The position numbers were made by a program, and so were the translations under genes. A stretch of 12,191 nt of DNA, taken from positions 1-12,191 of the forward strand of contig JADLCZ010000074.1 of NCBI GenBank assembly GCA_020846955.1, read 5' to 3'. The notes below the pieces were generated by a model. The model saw nothing but the letters and a program-made list of their open reading frames with translations, ran no database searches and was not told where the DNA came from. The first letter of the stretch is position 1, and each line of letters begins with the position of its first letter. Source of the DNA: Candidatus Nomurabacteria bacterium. Its GTDB lineage: Bacteria; Patescibacteriota; Minisyncoccia; Phycocordibacterales; UBA9973. This document shows, one piece after another, positions 7,143 to 12,191 of this stretch.

Positions 7143-7148
7143 GGCCAT

Positions 7149-8987
7149 ATGTGTGGAATAATTGGATATATCGGGAAGCGCCAAGCCTTCCCTGTTATTA
7201 TAAAAGGCTTACAAATGCTCGAATACAGAGGGTATGATTCTGCGGGTGTGGCACTTGTGGAAAATAATATGAAAGTTTTTAAAAAGAAAGGCAAGGTTGC
7301 TGAGCTTTTGAAATTGGCGGAAGTTTCTGATACAAAAGGCACTATTGGTATAGGACATACAAGATGGGCTACACACGGTGCTCCCGATGACAAGAATGCT
7401 CATCCACATTTATCTCAATCAGGAAAATTGGCTGTAATTCATAATGGAATTATCGAGAATTATATTGTACTTAAACAAGCATTGATGAAGGAAGGCCATA
7501 CTTTTAAATCAGATACAGATACCGAAGTCCTGATACATTTAATCGAAGCCGTGAAAGAAAAAGATAATTTGTCACTTCTTGAAGCTGTCCGTGAAGCATT
7601 GACTCAAGTGATAGGCGCATATGCAATTATTGTAATGGATGAGAAAGATACCGATACTCTTATAGTTGCCCGCCGTGGAAGTCCACTGGTGCTCGGTATT
7701 GGTGAAGAAGAATTTTTCATAGCAAGTGACGCATCTCCTATTGTTGAATATACAAAGAGTGTTGTATATCTCGAAGACAATCAAATTGCAATTGTAAAAA
7801 GAAATGGTGAATATAATATTTCCAGTATCGCAGGTGTGCCCCATACTCCTTTTATAGAGAAGCTAACAATGGAGGCCGAAGCATTGGAGAAGAATGGCTA
7901 CGATCACTACATGCAAAAAGAAATTTTTGAACAGTCGCATTCTATTGCCGATGCACTTCGTGGACACATACTACCCGACCGCTCTGTTCACTTACGAGGG
8001 CTTGAGGAAATTTCCGAAGCAATGAACATTGCACGCCGAATAATAATTGTGGCTTGTGGAACATCTTGGATATCAGGATTGGTAGGCGAATACTTGATCG
8101 AATCTCTTGCTCGTATGCCGGTAGAGGTAGAGTACGCATCGGAATTCCGCTATAGGAAACCAATTCTCAATAAACACGATATTGTAATTGCAATATCACA
8201 ATCTGGTGAAACTGCCGATACATTGGCAGCACTACAATTGGCAAAAGAGTTTGGCGCAGTAACATATGGTATTTGTAATGTTGTTGGCTCATCGATCGCG
8301 CGTATGACCGATGCTGGTTCATACATACATGTGGGCCCCGAGATTGGAGTCGCAAGTACCAAGGCCTTTACTGGGCAAGTTGTTATACTATCACTCCTTG
8401 CACTCTTGCTTGCAAAAAAGCGTGAGACATTGAGCGAGGAAGAATATAATAAACTCGTAGACTCTTTGGAAAATATTGGTGACTCTGTGGACAAAGTATT
8501 GAAAGAAGAAAAAAAGATAAAAGAAATTGCAGAAATTTTGAAAAATAAAGAAAATGCACTTTTCCTTGGCCGTGGAATATTATTTCCTGTAGCACTTGAA
8601 GGCGCACTAAAGCTCAAAGAAATTTCCTACATTCATGCCGAGGGCTACCCTGCTGCTGAAATGAAGCATGGACCGATCGCTCTTGTTGAGAAAGATTTCC
8701 CTGTGATTACAATTGCCACCAATGAGAGCCTGATAGAAAAAGTAATTTCCAATGTTCAAGAAGTAAAAGCGCGTGGTGCACTTACTATCGGACTTGTTCG
8801 TGAAGGCAATGCTGAAGATATGAAAAACATTTTTGACCACATTATCGAAATCCCAAATGTCCCCGACGAATGGATGCCGATACTCTCTGTCCTCCCACTC
8901 CAGCTTCTCGCCTACCATACCGCAATTCCCCGCGGTGCCGACGTAGACAAACCCCGCAACCTTGCAAAGAGTGTAACAGTAGAATAA
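7149..8987 (+). CDS. glmS: Glutamine--fructose-6-phosphate aminotransferase (isomerizing)
   Basis: A complete 612-residue GlmS. It makes glucosamine-6-phosphate from fructose-6-phosphate and glutamine, the first step toward UDP-GlcNAc for peptidoglycan and glycans. The N-terminal glutaminase domain has the nucleophile Cys2 (MCGIIGYIG), TRWATHG (71-77), HNGIIEN (98-104) and SDTDTEV (121-127). Two SIS domains follow, with CGTS (303-306) and SQSGET (350-355) in the first and KEISYIHAEGYPAAEMKHGP in the second. The C-terminal tail ends DKPRNLAKSVTVE with the conserved Lys607. Start at 7149 is fixed by the catalytic Cys2 and by the -10 box 6 nt upstream; there is no Shine-Dalgarno. It is divergent from the isomerase gene that makes its substrate. 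A palindrome with a T run follows the stop. Confidence 0.98.
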   Translation: MCGIIGYIGKRQAFPVIIKGLQMLEYRGYDSAGVALVENNMKVFKKKGKVAELLKLAEVSDTKGTIGIGHTRWATHGAPDDKNAHPHLSQSGKLAVIHNGIIENYIVLKQALMKEGHTFKSDTDTEVLIHLIEAVKEKDNLSLLEAVREALTQVIGAYAIIVMDEKDTDTLIVARRGSPLVLGIGEEEFFIASDASPIVEYTKSVVYLEDNQIAIVKRNGEYNISSIAGVPHTPFIEKLTMEAEALEKNGYDHYMQKEIFEQSHSIADALRGHILPDRSVHLRGLEEISEAMNIARRIIIVACGTSWISGLVGEYLIESLARMPVEVEYASEFRYRKPILNKHDIVIAISQSGETADTLAALQLAKEFGAVTYGICNVVGSSIARMTDAGSYIHVGPEIGVASTKAFTGQVVILSLLALLLAKKRETLSEEEYNKLVDSLENIGDSVDKVLKEEKKIKEIAEILKNKENALFLGRGILFPVALEGALKLKEISYIHAEGYPAAEMKHGPIALVEKDFPVITIATNESLIEKVISNVQEVKARGALTIGLVREGNAEDMKNIFDHIIEIPNVPDEWMPILSVLPLQLLAYHTAIPRGADVDKPRNLAKSVTVE

Positions 8988-8993
8988 AAATCC

Positions 8994-9037
8994 TCTTCAT
9001 AATTTGACGATCGTCATTTATTGAAGAATATTTTTTT
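8994..9037. terminator. Palindromic terminator between glmS and the toxin gene
   Basis: TCTTCA (8994-8999) pairs with TGAAGA (9022-9027), and the centre TGACGATCGTCA (9005-9016) is a perfect 12-bp palindrome. A run of seven T follows at 9031-9037 on the + strand. It begins 7 nt after the glmS stop and touches the stop codon of the convergent toxin gene (9036-9038). A role as terminator for glmS is likely; for the toxin gene it is possible. Confidence 0.7.
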
Positions 9038-9293
9038 AATTATATAGTTCGCTATGTGTGCCTATATGGATAAAAATTATTGTATTTCCACTTGTGTCAT
9101 ATAAAGCACGCAAATCCCCTGTGATATTTATACTGCGAAATCCATCATACGGGTGGTGGACTCGGTGGTTGTTAAGTATTGGATCAAATTGGTCTCTACT
9201 AAAAATTTCCAATCGAGTATAAAATTTCTCCTGTATTTTTTTAGGCTGTTTGTAAAATTGTTTTACAAATTTTTTATGAAAATCTATTCTCAT
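9036..9293 (-). CDS. RelE/YafQ-type mRNA interferase toxin
   Basis: An 85-residue protein, the normal size for RelE-superfamily toxins. The pattern HRVHHPYDGFRSIN, ITGDLRALY and the ending FIHIGTHSELY is typical of the RelE/YafQ branch. Candidate active-site residues are H43, H46 or H47, D60 and H80. Such toxins cut mRNA in the ribosomal A site and are neutralised by a cognate antitoxin. The start shares one base with the antitoxin stop (TAATG at 9295 to 9291), giving tight translational coupling. A perfect inverted repeat inside the gene (9249-9257 with 9261-9269, loop 3) would form a small AU hairpin about 25 nt into the toxin coding sequence. The frame is intact, so the toxin looks functional. 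Confidence 0.87.
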   Translation of the reverse strand: MRIDFHKKFVKQFYKQPKKIQEKFYTRLEIFSRDQFDPILNNHRVHHPYDGFRSINITGDLRALYDTSGNTIIFIHIGTHSELYN

Positions 9294-9562
9294 TACTTGT
9301 TTAGAAAAGCGATAGCTTCTTTTACTGTATTAAAAGGCCCAGATAGATTTTTGCCAGCTTTAATATCCTTGCGAGCTTGCTCGATAATTTTGATTGTCTT
9401 CTTGTTTGGCATTGGTGCGGTAAATACCGCTTGTCGTTCAATCACAAAAGTTTTTAAATAATTATTTACCAGAGTGCCCAAAGGCAAGCCCATTTCCTTT
9501 GCAAGCTTTTGCGCTTTTACCTTTAGCTCCTTATTTGTTTTTATAAGCATTGTTGTATTCAT
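9293..9562 (-). CDS. RelB/DinJ-like ribbon-helix-helix antitoxin
   Basis: An 89-residue protein. The N terminus MNTTMLIKTNKELKVKAQKLAKEMG is a short beta strand followed by a helix, and then a turn and second helix (LPLGTLVNNYLKTFVIE), as in RelB/DinJ ribbon-helix-helix proteins (residues 1 to about 45). The rest is a basic linker and a short C-terminal helix (NTVKEAIAFLNK) that would wrap the toxin. It overlaps the toxin start by one base and comes first in the operon, the usual antitoxin-toxin order. In this family the antitoxin dimer binds palindromes at its own promoter. A 26-bp palindrome lies over the -10 region here, so autorepression is well supported by position. Confidence 0.85.
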   Translation of the reverse strand: MNTTMLIKTNKELKVKAQKLAKEMGLPLGTLVNNYLKTFVIERQAVFTAPMPNKKTIKIIEQARKDIKAGKNLSGPFNTVKEAIAFLNK

Positions 9563-9564
9563 AA

Positions 9565-9600
9565 TATACCCAAGTATATACTTTGGTATAGTTTTGTCAA
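9565..9600 (-). promoter_or_regulatory. Toxin-antitoxin promoter with overlapping 26-bp operator palindrome
   Basis: On the minus strand, a perfect TTGACA (9600 to 9595) is followed by 16 bp and TATACT (9578 to 9573). A palindrome at 9565-9590 (TATACC, then AAGTATATACTT, then GGTATA, one mismatched pair) covers the -10 box and half of the spacer. The predicted start is about 4 nt before the antitoxin ATG. The palindrome is the expected binding site of the antitoxin or toxin-antitoxin complex. Confidence 0.65.
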
Positions 9601-9635
9601 GTGAGGAAGCTTTAAATGCTTTTTTGCTCTATATT

Positions 9636-9644
9636 TGTTATTAT
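9636..9644 (+). promoter_or_regulatory. Extended -10 of the methyltransferase-like gene, predicted leaderless
   Basis: TGT-TATTAT with exactly 6 nt to the ATG at 9651, the same geometry as the promoters of comM and glmS. No clear -35 box is seen. The promoter diverges from that of the antitoxin about 50 bp away. Confidence 0.5.
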
Positions 9645-9650
9645 TGCTAC

Positions 9651-10583
9651 ATGCCCAAAGACAGTGATTTTTTAAAGAATATTAATCCACAAAAGCCTGA
9701 CTCTTTTATTACAAGCGGTGGAATTGAAAAGCCACCCAGTGCTTTCATTAAAGATCCAAAGATGATGGAATACTTAGAAAAAACATGGAATCATTATGCA
9801 GAAAATGATGCTCGAGATATTAGAACTCAAACAACTTTCAGTGGCCTATCTCACTCAGAAGAAGTTTTTGATTCAGACCCTAGTCAAAGATATGGTGGTA
9901 TTTATGAAGCAATGACACGATACACACTTGTAGACCAAAAGGAATCAAGGCTTTTTAAAGAAAACGCCGAAAGAATGCATGGCGTAAATTTTTTTAACGA
10001 AATTAAGAATAAGATTGATGAAAAAAAAAGTAAAAATGACAATAAGCCCGTGAATATTCTTATAACTGGTTCAGATGTTGGTTTTTTAAATGATGAGCTA
10101 AGATATAAATTTGGAAAAGATGTTACTGTATGTGGAACTACACTAGAAGTGTCACGGGCACAGAGACGAAAACGTTATTTTTTAAAACTAATAAAGAATG
10201 GGAAAACACAGCTCTCTCCAGAATCAGTAGACTATCTAGGTAAAGCCCTAAAAGAAAAAATAGACCCATGTGACAGGAAGTGGCGTAGTATTTTAGAAAT
10301 GGAAGATGACAAGCCTGAGTTTGATAAGATTATTGATACTTGTGGTGAATTACTTTACTCTTTTGACTACGAGAAGCCGGAAATATTTGAACTCACATTC
10401 AAGGCATGTATTTCTAAATTAAACCCCGGAGGAAAGTTGTATGTATCAGAAATGTATGGGTTTAGATATATAGAAGAATACTGTAAGGAAAAAAATCTAA
10501 TAATAGAAAAAAATAACTACGATGATCGACATCAGAACCTGAAAACTAATTATATAATTACAAAACCTGAGAATAGTGGTTGA
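9651..10583 (+). CDS. Putative class I SAM-dependent methyltransferase-like protein
   Basis: A 310-residue protein that I cannot assign to a named family. Residues 134-147 (NILITGSDVGFLND) sit where a Rossmann methyltransferase has its SAM-binding loop but lack the usual GxGxG. FDKIIDTCGELLYS (224-237) resembles the motif IV strand, and LNPGGKLYVSE (257-267) resembles the LxPGGxLxxxE strand of class I methyltransferases. The first 130 residues are charged and lack recognised domains. The frame is open upstream to 9474, but that part overlaps the antitoxin gene on the other strand, and the promoter geometry supports the start at 9651. By eye its base and codon use is more AT-rich (runs of AAA, many AGA/AGG) than that of glmS or pnp, which with the adjacent toxin-antitoxin pair suggests acquired DNA. 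The substrate is unknown. Confidence 0.6.
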   Translation: MPKDSDFLKNINPQKPDSFITSGGIEKPPSAFIKDPKMMEYLEKTWNHYAENDARDIRTQTTFSGLSHSEEVFDSDPSQRYGGIYEAMTRYTLVDQKESRLFKENAERMHGVNFFNEIKNKIDEKKSKNDNKPVNILITGSDVGFLNDELRYKFGKDVTVCGTTLEVSRAQRRKRYFLKLIKNGKTQLSPESVDYLGKALKEKIDPCDRKWRSILEMEDDKPEFDKIIDTCGELLYSFDYEKPEIFELTFKACISKLNPGGKLYVSEMYGFRYIEEYCKEKNLIIEKNNYDDRHQNLKTNYIITKPENSG

Positions 10584-10591
10584 TGGATAAT

Positions 10592-10622
10592 AAAGTTTAA
10601 TTTTTTATTACCAAACTTTTTT
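10592..10622 (+). terminator. Weak hairpin and T run after the methyltransferase-like gene
   Basis: AAAGTTT (10592-10598) pairs with AAACTTT (10613-10619), loop 14, and the 3' arm continues into a T run up to 10622. It starts 8 nt after the TGA. The stem is poor in G and C, and the 3' half lies within the last codons of the convergent kbl gene, so this is a tentative call. Confidence 0.35.
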
Positions 10623-11816
10623 AATTATTTCTATAGTTTTATCTATGTCTTCTTTTGTGTGAAGTGCGGAGAGTTGGAATCGGATTCTTGCCTCACCTTC
10701 TGGGACCACTGGGAATGAAAGAGATGTTGCATAAATGCCATTTTCAAAAAGTTTTTTACTCAAGTCGCTTGCTTTCATTGCATCACCAATCATTAGTGGT
10801 ACTATAGCATGACTACCTGGTAGTGTTGGCCAATTATTTTCCTCTAGTTTTGTTCGGAAGTATGAAGCGTTCTCTTTTACTTTTTTTGTGAAGCTATTAT
10901 CAGCTTCGAGCATATCAAGTGAGGCAATTCCAGCGTTTACAATCGATGCCGGCACAGCGTTGGAGAATAAGTAGGTGCGGGATTTCTGTCGTAGTAAATC
11001 AACCAGCGATTTTTTACCACCAATGTATCCGCCGATTGCACCGCCGAGGGCTTTGCCAAGCGTGCCCGAGATGATATCAATTTTACCAAACACTTCTTGC
11101 GCTTCTGCAGTTCCCTTACCATTCTCTCCCATCACGCCGATGCCGTGTGCATCGTCGACAAAAAGTAATGCTTCATATTTTTCTGCGAGCTCAATAAGTT
11201 TTGGCAGATCCGCCATTGTGCCCTCCATACTAAAGATGCCGTCAGTCACGATTATTTTATTTCTATAATTTTTATTTTTATCTTCTTCTAAAAATTGCGC
11301 GAGCATTGCTGTATCTCCGCCTTTGTAAATTCTTTTATCCAAATTTTCTTTTTTACAGAGCTTGAATGCATCGATGATAGATGCGTGATTGTTGGCATCA
11401 CTATAAATGACATCTTTCCACGGCTCTGTACTTCCAAAAGGCTCATTTACGAGAGTTGCGAAAAGTCCTAGATTGGACATGAAGTTGGTAGAATACAAAA
11501 TCACATCTTCTGTACCGATAAATTTGGCAATTTTTTTTTCCAAATCTCGGTGTATAGTTTGTGTGCCAGAGAGGAATCTTACAGAGGCTGTGCCGAAGCC
11601 GAATTTACTCATACCTTCAACCGATGCTTTGATAAGTTCAGGGTGATTGGCAAGGCCTAAGTAATTGTTGGATGCGAACATAATCATCTCTTTGCCGTCG
11701 ACAATTACATGTGTGCCTTGCGCACCTTCTATCAAGCGCTCAGTCTTGTACTTGCCATTGTCTGCAATAGCTTTCAAATCCCCTTCTATTTGATCTGTAA
11801 TTTTTTTTGTATACAT
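10608..11816 (-). CDS. kbl: Glycine C-acetyltransferase (2-amino-3-ketobutyrate CoA ligase)
   Basis: A 402-residue alpha-oxoamine synthase of the PLP fold-type I class. Motifs include FASNNYLGLANHPE (47-60), SVRFLSGTQTIHRDLE (78-93), SDANNHASIID (139-149), DGIFSMEG (192-199), DDAHGIG (221-227) and TLGKALGGAIGG with the PLP lysine K255. Kbl cleaves 2-amino-3-ketobutyrate with CoA to glycine and acetyl-CoA. Relatives (BioF, ALA synthase, serine palmitoyltransferase) share the fold, but the length, the GTQxxHRDLE segment and the neighbouring threonine dehydrogenase favour Kbl. It lies 255 nt downstream of the dehydrogenase gene, and element B occupies half of that gap. No Shine-Dalgarno or clear -10 at 6 nt is seen; TATAAA or TAAAAT boxes within 30 nt of the ATG are possible. 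Converges on the methyltransferase-like gene. Confidence 0.9.
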   Translation of the reverse strand: MYTKKITDQIEGDLKAIADNGKYKTERLIEGAQGTHVIVDGKEMIMFASNNYLGLANHPELIKASVEGMSKFGFGTASVRFLSGTQTIHRDLEKKIAKFIGTEDVILYSTNFMSNLGLFATLVNEPFGSTEPWKDVIYSDANNHASIIDAFKLCKKENLDKRIYKGGDTAMLAQFLEEDKNKNYRNKIIVTDGIFSMEGTMADLPKLIELAEKYEALLFVDDAHGIGVMGENGKGTAEAQEVFGKIDIISGTLGKALGGAIGGYIGGKKSLVDLLRQKSRTYLFSNAVPASIVNAGIASLDMLEADNSFTKKVKENASYFRTKLEENNWPTLPGSHAIVPLMIGDAMKASDLSKKLFENGIYATSLSFPVVPEGEARIRFQLSALHTKEDIDKTIEIIKKVW

Positions 11817-11818
11817 CC

Positions 11819-11833
11819 CGAAGTAAAATTTTA
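11819..11833. repeat. 15-nt direct repeat of the element B right arm, just upstream of kbl
   Basis: Bases 11819-11833 (CGAAGTAAAATTTTA) are identical to 12041-12055, which is the 3' internal loop and outer-arm start of element B. The next bases here (TTTAAATTTATAA) instead match the element's left arm at 11928-11940. This spot therefore looks like joined pieces of both element ends, possibly a remnant of a further copy or a slippage product. It starts 2 nt before the kbl start codon. Confidence 0.5.
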
Positions 11834-11929
11834 AATTTATAATTATTATTTTTAATCAACCACATACCCTAGGTTCTTTTTTGGCATTAATCTTATCTTA
11901 CCAAAAATTTACTACGGGACAAGTATATT

Positions 11930-12063
11930 TAAATTTATAAAATGTCGCACGCGTATCTTTTAGAGGGGCTTTCGAGGCTGTCGAGACGAGAACCGAGAAA
12001 ATTTTTAGCAAAAAATTTTAGTACCCGAATAAAAGATATGCGAAGTAAAATTTTATAAATTTA
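11930..12063 (+). repeat. Structured intergenic element, copy B (candidate RNA), between the threonine dehydrogenase gene and kbl
   Basis: About 134 nt. The outer stem pairs 11930-11943 with 12050-12063 (14 bp, perfect). An internal loop follows (GTCGCA opposite AAGTAAA). The inner stem is 11950-11962 with 12030-12042 (13 bp including the conserved G-U at 11953/12039), then an internal loop and GGG/CCC. Inside are a TTTCGA/TCGAGA hairpin (11970-11986) and an A/T hairpin around 12000-12018. The core matches copy A (GCGTATCTTTTAGAGGGGCT, GAGAAC.GAG, GTACCC). The first inner pair is C-G here against G-C in copy A, and the outer stem has a different sequence. It begins 8 nt after the dehydrogenase stop, and its predicted RNA strand is antisense to both neighbouring genes. 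Confidence 0.7.
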
Positions 12064-12071
12064 CGATAATT

Positions 12072-12191
12072 TTATAAACCCAGTTTAGCTTTTAAATTTA
12101 CCAACATTACTTCAGCCATTTTTCCTAAATCAAATTCGTGCTTCCAGCCCCAGTCACTTCGCGCTACAGAATCATCGATGCTAGCAGGCCA
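12072..12191 (-). CDS. SDR-type L-threonine 3-dehydrogenase, C-terminal end (5' part outside the window)
   Basis: The frame enters from the right edge and ends with TAA at 12074 to 12072, leaving 39 residues. The segment WPASIDDSVARSDWGWKHEFDLGKMAEVML closely follows the C terminus of NAD-dependent epimerase-like (short-chain dehydrogenase) L-threonine dehydrogenases (pattern WP.SIDDS.AR.DWGW...DL..M...ML). The enzyme oxidises threonine to 2-amino-3-ketobutyrate, the substrate of Kbl, whose gene follows on the same strand. The catalytic and NAD-binding parts are outside the window. The adjacent kbl makes the assignment much stronger than 39 residues alone would. Confidence 0.82.
   Translation of the reverse strand, partial: WPASIDDSVARSDWGWKHEFDLGKMAEVMLVNLKAKLGL

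Noticed and set aside
6993..7148. glmS ribozyme/riboswitch upstream of glmS
   Set aside because: The conserved catalytic core of the glmS ribozyme is not recognisable, and a homologous element occurs between the threonine dehydrogenase gene and kbl, so it is not glmS-specific.
9249..9269. Perfect 9-bp inverted repeat inside the toxin gene
   Set aside because: It encodes ordinary toxin residues in AT-rich DNA; a regulatory hairpin is possible but nothing else supports it.
9474..9650. Hydrophobic N-terminal extension of the methyltransferase-like protein
   Set aside because: It would overlap the antitoxin gene and its operator, and a good -10 box lies exactly 6 nt before the ATG at 9651.

Overview
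The window is AT-rich bacterial DNA that looks like a member of the Candidate Phyla Radiation (Patescibacteria, probably Parcubacteria-like). This is inferred from gene content and style: a TrmB-type regulator, ComM, a short DksA/TraR-like zinc-finger protein, a bifunctional archaeal-type sugar-phosphate isomerase, almost no Shine-Dalgarno sequences, and -10 boxes sitting directly in front of start codons. The standard genetic code fits: TAA, TAG and TGA all end genes, and long frames have no in-frame TGA.

Layout. Bases 1-533 hold the 3' part of a TrmB-family regulator on the + strand. It converges on comM, with a 42-bp palindrome (probable bidirectional terminator) between the stops. From 575 to 5721 a minus-strand block runs, in transcription order, pnp (PNPase), an overlapping membrane protein of unknown function, a DksA/TraR-like zinc-finger protein and comM. 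The last two have their own promoters. The pnp leader is unusually long and carries two hairpins. At 5928-6974 (-) is a phosphoglucose/phosphomannose isomerase, divergent from glmS at 7149-8987 (+). The two enzymes meet at fructose-6-phosphate, the isomerase forming it and GlmS drawing it into amino sugars for the cell envelope. Bases 8988-10607 look like an accessory insert: a RelE/YafQ-type toxin with a RelB/DinJ-type antitoxin (-), then a divergent, very AT-rich gene for a methyltransferase-like protein (+). From 10608 to the right edge lie kbl and the 3' end of an SDR-type L-threonine dehydrogenase, both on the minus strand. Together they turn threonine into glycine and acetyl-CoA.

The most notable observation is a pair of roughly 131-134-nt elements, one between the isomerase gene and glmS (6993-7123) and one between the threonine dehydrogenase gene and kbl (11930-12063). 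Their cores are clearly homologous, and their outer stems have different sequences but stay fully self-complementary. This is the signature of a conserved structured RNA or cruciform-forming repeat. I do not recognise it as a known family. A second theme is predicted leaderless transcription: four genes have a -10 hexamer exactly 6 nt before the ATG. No CRISPR array, rRNA, tRNA or insertion sequence was seen.
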